From Lamellibrachia luymesi (lineage: Eukaryota > Annelida > Polychaeta > Sabellida > Siboglinidae), in assembly GCA_009193005.1 (NCBI GenBank), contig SDWI01000151.1:352223-416222 (forward strand): a stretch of DNA of 64,000 bases. Reading direction: 5' to 3'. A program made the position numbers and the translations under genes. Under the pieces are notes generated by a model that did not search any database, had not been told where the DNA came from, and saw only the letters and a list, made by a program, of their open reading frames with translations. Numbering within the stretch: position 1 is the first letter of the stretch; each line of letters starts with the position of its first letter. Positions 21,100 to 34,000 of this stretch are shown piece by piece.

Positions 21100-23395
21100 T
21101 TTGGTACAGCTCTTGTAAATCTCATGAGTAAAGTATATATGTGTATATTATGAAAATTATATATTTCTGTTTTTGTAATAGATACATTTAAAAATGCAAA
21201 CGTTTTCATCATACAAGATACAGAAAAATTTTCTGTTGCAGCAGTTCTCAAACTCAGATAAGTGCAGGTTGTGTAATGGAACTTCAAGAAAAAACAGCCG
21301 GCATAATTGCAAATGTAAACAGGACTATCAGTGTGGCAGACCATGAAATTGTTAATAAAAAACTCAACTGTTATTATTGCCTCACAAACTGTGGAGGCAG
21401 TTTACTGTTTTTGAATAGTGAATGATGTAGCAAAAGTCCAGTTTAGTGTCTCAAGATTGCTTTTAGGTTTGTACGTGATTCAAATAACTCCATTCATGCT
21501 GGTTATAACTGAGTTAACTGTGACGCTTCTAACTGGGAATGTGCCATACAGTGCATATGGTTTGCAGTGACTAAATTATAGTGGAACAAACTGTCAGGTG
21601 CTCCAGAATAGTCTGGCTTTTGTTGTGAAGAATTTGTATATAAAAAACAATTGATAACTATTTTCTTGGTTTAATGTTTTGCCCATTGGAAATAAATTAT
21701 CAATTATATAATGCAGATATTTGGTAATGCTATACAATTTTGATGGCACTATTCTTAAATCTGCATTTATTTGGCTAACTGATTTGATTGCTGCTGCTAC
21801 TTTATATTTGTACTGAAACACTATAATACATGTACACTGATGTCATTGTTAACTGTTTTATTGATGTCATAGCACAAATATAGCTCACTATAATAAACCA
21901 AATAAAAAAATATATTTTCTTAACCAACTGGTAGTGGGGGCACATCTGCATAACTTTGTGCACCTGTGGAATGATTATAATTTTGTTCAGATAATGTGGT
22001 GGTATATGATGTAAACATTATAATAATAAGGCTTACATATTTCATTGTAACCACCAGTCAGATCACCAAGTAATTCATTGGAGCTGACGTTAACCATAAT
22101 AATAGATCCTGTGTGAATTGGTTTCAAATGACAGGCATTGTGCGATATTGTTCTGTGTGGCGCATGGGTCTGTTGGCTTCTGTGATGTGGGCAATGGCCT
22201 TTTTATCAGACCTTTTATCCTGGACAAGTAACTGCCAGTGTAATTTGCATTCTGCTTTGATTGACTTCGCTTCCAATTGGCTAAAATATGCTTAATACAG
22301 GTGGTTTCTTAATAGGTGGTACTTCAGGATGAGTTGACCGTGGTCGTTAATGACGGGTGGTCTCTTAATACATGTGGTCTCTCAATATAGGTTGTACCTT
22401 AATACAGGTGGTACTATGAGAAGAGTTGACTGTGGTTGTTAATGGCAGGTGGTCTCTTAATGCAGGTGGTCGCATGAGCAGGTTTGACTGTATATGCACA
22501 TCTGACCTACCTCTGTAATCAGGCCACCTGCTGAATTGTTTCTTTAGAGGGGTTCTACTGTTTTACATAGTTGTGATAAAAATTTGCAGTGAACTTGGGA
22601 TAACGTGTCTACTCTCAATTCATCACGGCTAAGTCATTCATGTTGTTATTGAAGGGCCATTAACTTGGACCGAGGAGTGTACCACCGAGGCCACCAGCGC
22701 TTTCATTTGACACCTCATTTAAAGATAATGTTGTCCTTAAAATCCTCTCAGTTTTATGTGGTACGCTGGATGTCATAAACACCTGTTGTTTTGTGTTTAC
22801 TTGTTTATTGCGGTTGCAGACACGTGAGATTCGTGACCTGGGCGTATTCATATAAAGTAACTGCGCTCAAACATAAACTGTTAGCAAAGGCTCTATAGTA
22901 AGCCTTTTGTAAGCTGTTTGTTTACATAGCAATGAAATACCTATTGACAGGCGATATATTGTCAGATGACTGAAGAGATGTACATCGCAGACTTAGCCCC
23001 TCGATGTATTTCCATAGACGCTATGTTCAATGAGACAGGAATGTGGAATGTTTGCCTGGAATATCAATACTGCAATTCTCTGCGTACCAGTGAAATCTTA
23101 CTGTAATCGAGCATTTGCATGTGTGTGCGTGTGCATTTATGTATGTTATGCTACTCCTAGATGCTTCATATCTCGGGTGCCAAAGTTTCCGGGGTTCCTC
23201 TGTGACCCCAGGAAAAAGTAGTATCACTATTATTTTTTCGAAATTCACCTCATTATTACGCTTTCTGCGAACAATCGAATTACCTTTTGTAGTTATTATG
23301 TACATTTGTCCTCAGTGCTTTGCGAACAATCATGTAGAATTGTTTGCAATGCCATGCGTCATTTCTACATTGTTCCAAGTTACATAGACCACCAT
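21100..23395. other. No gene recognised apart from the 22280 repeat cluster
   Basis: Short frames only (at most 92 codons), none with a recognisable domain. 9400-10015, 13230-14330, 16800-17900 and 23760-24190 are likewise empty of anything I can support. Confidence 0.55.
22280..22495. repeat. Sub-terminal repeat cluster of a DNA-transposon-like element
   Basis: Repeats of TTAATACAGGTGGT, GGTGGTCTCTTAAT and GAGTTGAC(C/T)GTGGT, ending GCAGGTTTGACTGTATAT. The same kind of end sequence is common in invertebrate MITEs. No partner end found. Confidence 0.45.
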
Positions 23396-23398
23396 TAG

Positions 23399-23737
23399 AT
23401 GCTACTACAACTGCCAATCCTTAAGGTATGGTGGCCTAACAAAATATCAAATAAAGAGCTCTGGAAGAAAACCAAACAGGAAGAAATAAGCACTACAATC
23501 AAGAGGAGAAAATGGAGCTGGATTGGCCACACACTCAGAAAAGATCCAACAAATACAACCAAACAAGCACTGGACTATAACCCACAAGGAAAGAGAAGAC
23601 AAGGAAGGCCAAAAATCAACTGGAGACGCTCAACACTACAAGATCTTGAAAAAGTGGGGGTCACCTGGCAAGAGGCCAAAGCTATAGCCCAGAAGAGAGT
23701 GAGGTGGAGAAACATGGTTGACGCCCTATGCTCCTGA
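23399..23737 (+). mobile_element. LINE (endonuclease/RT type) C-terminal fragment
   Basis: 112-codon open frame with WSWIGHTLRKDPTNTTKQAL, GKRRQGRPKINWRRS and RVRWRNMVDALCS followed by stop. This is the C-terminal end found in many invertebrate LINE polyproteins (GH.LR......ALdw.pqGkRrrGRPk.tWRR). Not a host gene despite the clean frame. Confidence 0.85.
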
Positions 23738-24194
23738 AGGGGCCAAGAGGATTAAACGAAAAAAAAACAACTGCCAATATTATGTAGCAACTTTGAGAGT
23801 TGGATTCCAAGAAGCCATCAAGATATTGACTGGCAGCACCAAATACCAAACCATAGATTGATATTTATGTGATAATTTTGTGTATCTTGAAATTATGTAA
23901 ATGTTATCATGACAGTCACTTACGAACTACCAAGTTATCCTGTCCAGAGGGTGGGTTTTTTGTTAGTACAAATATTAAATGATGTCAGTGACATATGACT
24001 AATCAGTAGAAAAAAACAATGTTTCAAATTTCTTTTGGATGGTTCTTATGTTTGGAACTCTCCGCTGTGTGCTTATCTAATATATGAATCTCTGAGATAA
24101 GTTTATTGCATGGAATAGAACATCAGCATATTAAAACATTGATGGTTCTTTTCCTGTTGGAATTTGTAAATAATTATTTTGCATAGTAAAAGAA

Positions 24195-24480
24195 TTAGTG
24201 GGGCCCTGTAGCACAATGGTTGACACATCGGACTCCCAAATCAAGAGAACCCGGGTTCGAATCCTGTTGCTCTCGTTTCGAAGCTTGAGCAATTCTGTTT
24301 ACTCCTCGTTGGGCTGTACAAATGAGCACCTGGCTACAGACGGGTGGATATGTGAACGAGTAGTCACCATGCAGTAATTGCAACATGGCTGAAAGCTTCC
24401 CAGAGAAATCGAGTTGGTGTTGGAATGAACAGGTCTGTTGAGGGTGAAGTGCTTTGAACGCGTCCCAGGGAAGAACCTAA
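24195..24480 (+). mobile_element. tRNA-derived SINE, copy 1
   Basis: tRNA-like head with A-box-like TAGCACAATGG (24209-24219) and a perfect B box GGTTCGAATCC (24254-24264), then a body shared with 40763-41060 (CATGCAGTAATTGCAACATG; GAACAGGTCTGTTGAGGG). Ends about 35 bp before the SLC4A11 exon 1a ATG. Confidence 0.8.
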
Positions 24481-24512
24481 TAGTGTACAGTCTTCCCATG
24501 TTTTTGTAGACT

Positions 24513-24792
24513 ATGAGCACTGGCCACCAGGGGCAGCAACTGGGACAGGAGAACATGGCTGCCACAGATGGCAGTGAGGGGTATGACAACATTGCAATGG
24601 CAAATACACCAGCAGACCCTTCCCATGTCTCCATAGAGGACGTACAGAATGGCAGCAGTCATCCCATGCCTGGCATGGATGTTGACCCATCCAAGCAAGC
24701 AACTTATACCCCGCCTGGGAGTGAGGACCGCAGCAGCGAACTGAGGACGAGTGTTCTGGATGTGAACTACCCTGACACTGAGGATGTTGCGG
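24513..24792 (+). CDS. SLC4A11: SLC4A11 alternative first coding exon (1a, long isoform)
   Basis: ATG at 24513 opens 93 codons plus one base, then a strong GTAAGT donor at 24793 (phase 1). The peptide is hydrophilic and acidic with many Ser, Asp and Pro and no membrane segment, as expected for a disordered cytoplasmic N-terminus. It ends in TEDVA and joins in frame to exon 2 (D-LDERS). It competes with the 28141 exon for the same acceptor. A SINE lies directly upstream and a 15-bp minisatellite directly downstream. Assignment rests on phase, donor quality and context, not on peptide similarity, so it is less certain than the other exons. Confidence 0.66.
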
Positions 24793-27700
24793 GTAAGTGG
24801 CATAATAACTACCTTGATGCAAATGTCGGAAGAGAGCTTTTGCATTCAGCCTTTGTGCATCTCGTTGTGGCTGATTCTCTTGGACAAGTGCTCTGAGCTG
24901 AGATGCCCTGGGCCAAAGTGCACTGGGTGGAGATGTTCTGTGCCAAAGTGTTCTGGGCTGAGATGCTCTCTGCCAAAGTGCTCTGGGCCAAAATGCTCTG
25001 AGCTGAGATGTCCCAGGCCAAAGTACTTTGGGTGGAGATGCTCTGTGCCAAAGTGTTCTGGGCCAAGATGCTTTGGGTTGAGATACTTTGGACTGAGATG
25101 CTCTGGGCCGAGATGCTTGGGGCTGAGGTATTCTGGGTCCAGATGCTCTGGACATAGATGCTCTGGACTGAGATATTCTGGACTTAGATGCTCTGGGCTG
25201 AGATGTTAAGTGCTGAGATGCTCTGGACTAATATGCTCTGGAGCGATATGTTCTGGACTGAGAGGCTCTATGCAAAAGTGTTCTGGACTGAGATGCTCTT
25301 GACTGAGATGCTCTGGGCCAAAGTGTTCTGGGCCAAGATGCTTTGGGTTGAGATACTTTGGACTGAGATGCTCTGGGTTGAGATGCTCTGGGTTGGAATG
25401 TTAAGTGCTGAGATGCTCTGGACTGAGATGCTCTGGAGCGATATGTTCTAGACTGAGAGGCTCTGTGCAAAAGTGTTCTGGACTGAGATGCTCTGGGCCA
25501 AAGTGCTCTGGACTGAGATGCTCTGGAGTGAGATTCTCTGGGCCAAAATGTTCTGGACTGAAATGCTCTGGTCCAAGATGCTCTGTACTGAGATGGGCAA
25601 GTTTGGTGGGTGTTTTGACGTTTGACCTGGTTTTTTTTTACCTAAGGAGTTTTGACCAAGGGGGTTTGAACTAGATGATTTTAACCATATCCCATGTGAC
25701 ATACCCCAATGACATAACTACTGTGTGCACTCTGCCGGCAACACTTGAGTCAAGTTTGCTTTCCAGATAACCAAATATGGGATGGTCTCAGTCTGTAAAT
25801 AGATCTCTCCATCCCAGGTTCATTGTAATACATTAAATGTAAATTTAATCTATGTAAAGATTAATAGTAAATATCAGGTGTTACATCAAGAAACATTGAA
25901 TTTCTTCTACACCAGTTTTTGTGTTGATGTTCCAGTCCATGTATAAGTAGCTTAATTACTGTTATTGTGCAGTTATGGCAAAAAAAAATTTAATAGCTTA
26001 ATTATGTATTTACAGTAAAACAGTTAGCTTATTTAAATGGTTATATGGTTAAATGATATGGTCCATCATAATGAGCCTATTTGGTTCTGCATTCTAAGGG
26101 TCCTATTCTGCTTTTTTTTTTTTAAAGTTGTTCCATAGGTAAAATACTAAAAAGTACACAATTATGTCACCTTGCCAGGGTTCTCAGAATAGATTCCTTC
26201 TGGAGCGAGATAAGCCCACAAATAGACAGGTGCCATGAATGCAGCATGAGGGGTCCAGCATTTATCTTGGCTGAACAATGTAGCCATGCACTTGGCATGT
26301 GCACAAGGCATGGTGCACATTCAAAGACCTCTTTGCACCAATTATCTTTCTACTGCCCAGTTCTGTTTCATATATTCAAATAATGAGTGTGAATATTTAT
26401 TTATTTCAGGATCAAAAACCCATATACATACAAATATACATAACAAATTTATAATTTAAAATATAATAAAAAATAAAATATAAATAAATAGGATAGAATT
26501 ACATCAAGAAACATTGAATATAAATAAATAGGATAAAATTACATCAAGAAACATTGAATTTCTTCTACACCAGTTTTCGTGTTGATGTTCCAGTCCATGT
26601 ATACGCAGCTTAATTATTGTTATTGTGCAGTTATGGCTAGACTTTTTTTGATAGCTTAATTATGCACTTACAGTAATACAGTTAGCTTATTTAAATGGTT
26701 ATATGGTTAAATGATATGGTCCATCACAATGAGCCTATTTGGTTCTGCATTATAATGGTCCTATTCTGCACTTTTGTTTGAAGTTGTTCCACATGGCAAA
26801 ATACTCTGGTACACAATTATGTCACCTTGCCAGGGTTCTCAGAATAGATTCCTTCTGGAGCGAGATAAACCCATCAATAGACAGGTGCCATGAATGCAGC
26901 ACGAGGGGTGCAGCATTTGTCATGGCTGAACAATGTAGCCATGCGCTTGGCATGCGCACATGGTTTGGTGCACATTTGAAGACCTCTTTGCACCAACACT
27001 TCTTAAGTCTTATTCTCAGACCTCAGTCTTAATTATCTTTCTACTGCCCAGTTCTGTTTCATATATTTAAATAATGAGTGTGAATATTTATTTATTTCAG
27101 GATCAAAAACCCATATACATACGAATATACATATAATAAATAGGATAAAATCACCATTGTGCACAACAATAAAGTGCTCTTTTGTAACAATGTTTATCCT
27201 ATGCTATTTCCCCAGACATGTAAACTTGGATTAATTTCATATATGATATACATTTCACATTTCATTAGTAAAATATGGAAGTGATTCTGAAACAATCCGA
27301 CGGGAACTCATAAGAACAGTGCTGTAGAGCTATGAATTATTAGAATTTCAAATGGAGAGAATCACTTAATAAAGTAATATGTTACTTATGATGTAGTCAT
27401 TTGTTTTGATGCAGCTAAAGTATAACATAGATGTGCAGCTAATTTTTTAATATATAAAAAAACTTAAGATCAACAAAACTTTGATTGAGAGAATGTTGTC
27501 TTATGACTTCCTGATATCCTAACAAACGCATGTAAGCATGTAAAATATATGAATTTGTATTAATGCACCTTGGAGCATGGCAGTATTCATACACATATGC
27601 ATACACTTAATATTTGTACACATAGGATTCATACGCATAGTATTCATACGCATAGTATTCATACGCATAGTATTCATACACATAGTATTCACACACAGTA

Positions 27701-30700
27701 TTCATACACATACGCATACACATAGTATTCATACACATTTAAGTATTCATGCTGCCATAAATAATTCACATATAAATAAATAGACCATACATGCACACAC
27801 ACTGTGATATGCACGTTCGCATGCACGTAGGTGACTGGTGCAGGTGACTGGTGCAGGTGACTGGTGCAGGTGACCTGTACAGATGACCAGTGCAGGTGAC
27901 CAGTGCATGTACATGAACAGACTTAGTATGTGTACATTGAGATGCATTTAGAACTTGTGTTTGCGCACCTCTGTCGTTGACCTCTGACCTACAGGGTTCA
28001 GGCTATGTAGCCTAAATGATGAGGGCCTGAGCATGTCCCAGGTAATTATAGAGTCCAATTATGAAGGAGGTATTTTGACGAAGTGGTCATAACTCATTCT
28101 CTCTGACTTGGCGCAGATTAGCTGTTTTGTTTTTGGCAAAATGGTCCAGATTGAAGACGTATGCGATCCTCTCTATGATCAAACTACAGGTATTTTCTTG
28201 TTTCAATATGTAATTTTAAAATAATGGCTTACTCATATTCAGTTAGTCCTCGTTTAGTGAGATTTGAACAGTTTGTGCCTGTTAAATGTTTATCATCGCA
28301 TTGTTTTGATTCCAGATCTAGATGAAAGATCATTGATGTACAAACGCTATGAGGTGAGTTTTCTTGGCATGGCTTTTTGGTTAAAACTGATTGAATCAAT
28401 CAGAAATAGTTTATTTAAATCTTTGACAATTCTTGAAAAATGTATGTGAATTATGTGAAGTTCTGCAATAATATGGCTCATTTATGTAACACTATAATGT
28501 TCAGATATTTATGACATCTGCCATTTTATTTTGTAGATATAAAAAGAATGTTTCTATAACTATTGCTGTGGCAGATAATGACAACAACAATAATACTAAG
28601 ACATCCACAGCCCCTAAATCCTCAGAAACCTGAGCCCAGAGGCAAAACAAACCAGAATCATTCAGCATAATATCATGAATAGGGATACACAAAAGTTTTT
28701 TGTGGAAGGTAGCTATATTTTCAGATGATTTTAAGGTGATCCAGATTTTGGACAGTTACAGAGAAATCACGCTTTCCAAGTTCAGGTTATTTTTTGGGAA
28801 AAAAGCTGTAAGATAGATAATCTGAGTTGCCTCGGGATATTTGAAAGATGCTGGAGATTAGCCAGCTAGGGTGGCTGAAGTGTGGGACAGTTTAAATTTA
28901 ATGACGACAATAATAATAATATGTAAAGACAAGCTAGGTGTGTCTAGTTTTGTCCCTATTGTTGGTCACCACTCAGCAGACAAAGCAAAGGGAGAAGCAC
29001 CTCTTAACATACCAAAGTCACGAGTATGACCTACAATGTAAGAGGTAGCAAGATATAAATAGCAACAAAGCATTATTCGGTGAGTAGTGTGAAGGTCGGT
29101 GACATAAGAGATCCACACACAGTGGCCAACAACATCAATTAACAATGATAATATAAAATAAAAAACAATGATAATACCAAAAAAAAATTTAGTCTTATTT
29201 TTTTAACAATGATAATACAACATAATACAAAAACTTTATCGTGGCTAAGTCATCGGAAAGCAGAGCTCGTAGGCGCATCAAAACAAAAGGGTTGGGCAGT
29301 CTCAAAATTGATGAAGGCAAAATTGTACTATGTTTCCTACTAACCTAACACTCAGAGGGAGTGGATTTCAAACAGTTGGTATAGCAACCAAGAAAGCCTT
29401 GTTCCAATGTTTACCTTCATTGTAATAATAAATAAATAAGTATTTATTTCTCCCCGCCAGTTTTTTCTCATTTCAAGAGCACATCAGTATAGTAACTTGC
29501 AATCCATGCAAAAAGGACTGCCAAATATGAAAAAACTGTTTCCTCTTCATCAGTCGGTAGTAGAACAGTAACTACGTCCATATTGTGTTAATTTGTGCTA
29601 TGAGTACTAAACAGCCTTGATTCTCTGTCAAATTATTTCATCTTAAACCATAGTTGTGTTGGCAGCATATCCCAACTTAAGCTTCGATTGTGTTGGCAGT
29701 ACACTCCAACTTAAACCTCAGTTTAGTTAACAACACATCCCTACTCCAACTTCAATTGTGTTGACAGCACATCCTAACTTAAACTTCAATTTTTTATTAA
29801 CAGCACATCCCAACCTAAACTTCAGTTGTGTTAACAGCACATCCCAACTTAAAGCCTTTGTGTTGGCATTTGGCAGCACACCCCAACTTAAACTTCAATT
29901 GGGTTGGCAGCACATCCCACCTTAAACTTCAGTTGAGTTGACAACACATCCCTACTTAAACTTCAGTTGTGTTGAGAGCACATCCCAACTTAAACTTCAA
30001 TTGCATTGGATGTTGAGAGCACATCCCAACTTAAACTTTAATTGTGTTGGGAGCATATCCCTACTTAAACTTCAATTGCATTGGATGTTGAGAGCACATC
30101 CCTACTTAAACTTCAATTGCATTGGATGTTGAGAGCACATCCCTACTTAAACTTCAATTGTGTTGGGAGCACATCCCTACTTAAACTTCAATTGTGTTGG
30201 GAGCACATCCCTACTTAAACTTCAATTGCATTGGATGTTGAGACCACATCCTAACTTAAACTTATGATGTGTTGGGAGCACATTGTAACTTAAAATCAGG
30301 CAGCTCATCCCAACTTAAAGATACAGAGGTTGTATCATAAAATCATGTTATACAGTATAAACTATATCTTTTCTAACATGTTGACTGCCGAAATATCTGT
30401 TAATAACCCACTACTAAAGATATAATTTGTTAACTGTTAATGAATATCATATCAGCTGAATTTCATGTCAGCATGCTATGTAAACATGATATTTGAGTTG
30501 AAAAATTTAGACTAAGCAGATATTTGGAATATTTTATGATAACAAAAATCTTTTACCTTTAAATTTCAGTTGTGCTGGCAGCACATCTCAGTGAAAATTG
30601 CATTATATTTACAGCCCATCCAAAGCAAGTGCTTTGTGTCGGAGGTGCGTGCCTACATGGATGTGGAACAGTTCATCAACCAGGCTCAACTGATTCTCGA

Positions 30701-30985
30701 CCTGCCGGACACCAACCTGGCTGGCATCATTGATCACATGCTTGCGTTCATGGTCCACAAGGGCAACGCCTCGTGGACAGTGAAGGAAGCCAAGCAGGAA
30801 CTGTTCACACACGACTCGGGTAATACAGTACTTTTCATCAAGGGAATAATATATTCCTGTTATGTCCACATAGGTTCCTTCGTAATATCCCCACCCCTCA
30901 ATTTTCTTAATGCACAAACTATCTCCATTGGCCCCTGGCATGGCTACAAATTTCAGCTCCATACATGTGAAAGTGACAGGGATAT

Positions 30986-31020
<35 letters not shown>

Positions 31021-34000
31021 ACACAGCCACAAACTACTTTACAGCATAGATGCACATTAAAACTGGCTGGTGTGTTTTACTCGCAAATAACCGAGTGGTA
31101 GTGATAATTATATATTAACATTGTATTGTCTTTTTAAAATTGCACTTATGCCTTTGTATATATCACTGTGTACCGCAGGTAGGTCTAGGCCTAATTTTAT
31201 TTATTTATTCAATTATCTATATGCAATTTAATGTTCTCAGTTGTCTGCTTTATAATTGCTCCAATGCATTTTACATAATATATATCACTACACAGGTCCT
31301 GAGCTAATTTTTTTTATTTATTTATATGCAATTTAATGCTCTATTATTTTATTGTATTTAAGGTGGCTGGGGCGGCTAGATTGTCAGTTGATTTTTTTCT
31401 TCATAACATGCTAGGATATACTGAACTAAACATCGACACCACAAAAAATCACCTGGCACTAACATCATATTTTGCCAATCCATCCTTTAAAAATGCAGTC
31501 CTTTAAGAAATCCCCTTGAGTTCCCGGAAAAAAGACAATGTTTCCATAGTAACGACCACGTGCGCTACAATGTTCGAACCAGCTATGTTCGTTCCCTGTT
31601 AAAGTGAACCACATCATCTGGTTACTGTAATGCTAGTACACATCAGTATTATATCTACCTAATTAAATCATGTACTTAAACCAGCAAATATCAGCGTTCG
31701 TAGTTTTTTGTGCGTTTGACACAAATGGAAATGCCGACGTGTATGTGACCTGGTGACCCAATGGGATAATGGGCCAATCAAAATTACCATACACACACCC
31801 TGCCATGTGTTTGTTAGATGGCTGGTGTAACCTGATACCATAGATGACAATACGGTAGAAGTACAGATTCAAGGGCTATTGTGGCGGCAAATTAAGGGGA
31901 CATGTCAATATTACAAATGGCCATTATGTTTTGCTAACAATACATAAAACACCAATAAAAAACCGTAAATTTCAACACAAAAACAAGCATTGTGTTTTCA
32001 TTGATAACCAGGAAATAATGTTGTTTGAGAAAAATTACAACAATCACTACGTTGTAATTTCGCGTATGAACACATCTTATGTGCACGCAGCGTAATACAG
32101 AAGTAAATTACGATTGGTGAAGGGTTTGTGTCAAAAATACAATGACGCTTTAGGCTGTCATTCCACTTAATTCAATCACGGTGGTGTAGCAGACATAATT
32201 GGATTATGTTAACCAAAAACTACTGTGGGGTATACTATTCTGTGTCTGTTTTAAAATTGCGTCAATGTTTTTATATATTGCCATAGAGGTGCAGGCTTAA
32301 TTAAATAATTTTTTTAATATGTAGTAAAATATTTATTCATTTATTTATACACAATTTAATGCTGTGTATTGTCTGCTTTAAAATTGGCAGGCAACTTTTT
32401 ATATATCACTATACAAGTCCTGGCGTAATTTTATTTATTTATCTATTTATTTATTTATTTATTTATTTATATGCAGTTGAGTGCTCTGTTATTTTATCGA
32501 TTGATAGGCACACAGTGCTGATTGCAGAAAATTAAATAGATCTACAAGGGAAGTAAGAAAACATGTTCTGTAATTCGATAAAGAGCCTAAACCGATATAT
32601 GGTTTTGAATCATGGTCGATGAATAAACAATTAGAGAAAAACAGAAGTGACAGAAATGTGTTTTTAGAGATAAAAACTTAGTGTCATGGACAGAAAACAA
32701 AAGCAATGATGAAATTCTAAGAACAGCCAATGCTAATAGGAAGATCATATTTAAAATCTGGAAAAGGCAAGCTGAATTTCTAGGCCATATGATGAGAAAA
32801 AGAACACTAGAACATCTGGTGACAACGAGAAAGATTGAGGGTAAAAGAAGCAGAGGTCGGCAAAGGGAAAGTATCCTCAATGATCTAGCAGCCTGGTGAG
32901 GAAAGAGCATGACAGAACTGTTACAAGACATCTGTGATCATGGGAAATGGAGGGTCGTGATCATCTACCCCTGCAGCAGACACGATGCCTGGTGATGATG
33001 ATTATTGTCTAATTTTACTTGTGTGTAATATTCAGCCTTTATGGTTTCAAACCAAAATAAACTTATAATTAGTTATTATTGTAAAAAGTTTAATATGTAA
33101 AATACGTTTTTGTTGTGTTTAATAGTTCACCAACTCCGACGGACAGTTCAAGGGGCGATGAGAACAGAGGAATATGGGTTTGACTACGACCAACACTGGG
33201 TGTGTGTCATGTAAGTACACTGAGACAAAAAAGTACACTACTTAGTCACTTCTAGTCTAAGGAGCAGCGTATGATTGACAAGTATGTTTGAAACGTCTAG
33301 ACATTAGAATAAATTCAACAAATAGTCTCTGTCATTTGCTGACATTTGCAATTGTTGGACTAGATGGGCACGAGCACTTTTGTGTGTGATGGTGATTTTA
33401 CATCCTATTTATATATATTTAATTATTTATTATTATATATTTGTTAACATATTTATATTTCAACGTACTTATACTTTTTCATGAATATACTTTTTAACTT
33501 ATTTATATTTTTATCTTATTTTTTTAATGCATCTGGGTTTTTACCTAAAATAAAAGTATTTGTATTCATATTATTCGTTTAATCTAGGAAATATGTCTTT
33601 ATTGCAAGAATTGTTTGGGTTAATCGTGCCATGTGGACATGCATGCTAGGTGTACGCTGGCGACTGCACAGACTCGATCGGTGTCCATTGCACGCCTCAA
33701 GACCCCCGCCAACTTGAGTCGGACCCTGCAAGAGGCTCGGTTTATCGTACTGATTGTTGCCCCTACTAAGGAGGTTAGACCAGCTTCAGAAACAACAGTT
33801 CTATTACAAATGCATCAGCGTGTTTTGGTGATGTCTTATATTAGTAGAATATTGCATACATGCTTGGAGACCATATTGTAAGAAGGATATAAGTAGTATT
33901 ATTAGGTACACTTGAATGTATACACAGGAGAGCAACTAAAATTATTCCAGAACTGAGAGACCTTAGTTATGAAGAATGCCTGAAAGAATATGGTTTACAA

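Noticed and set aside
23399..23737. Host single-exon gene of 112 aa
   Set aside because: Peptide is the C-terminus of a LINE polyprotein.
24784..25702. Open frames of 80-214 codons on both strands over the 15-bp array
   Set aside because: The unit is a multiple of 3 and has few stops, so every frame is open; peptides are simple repeats.
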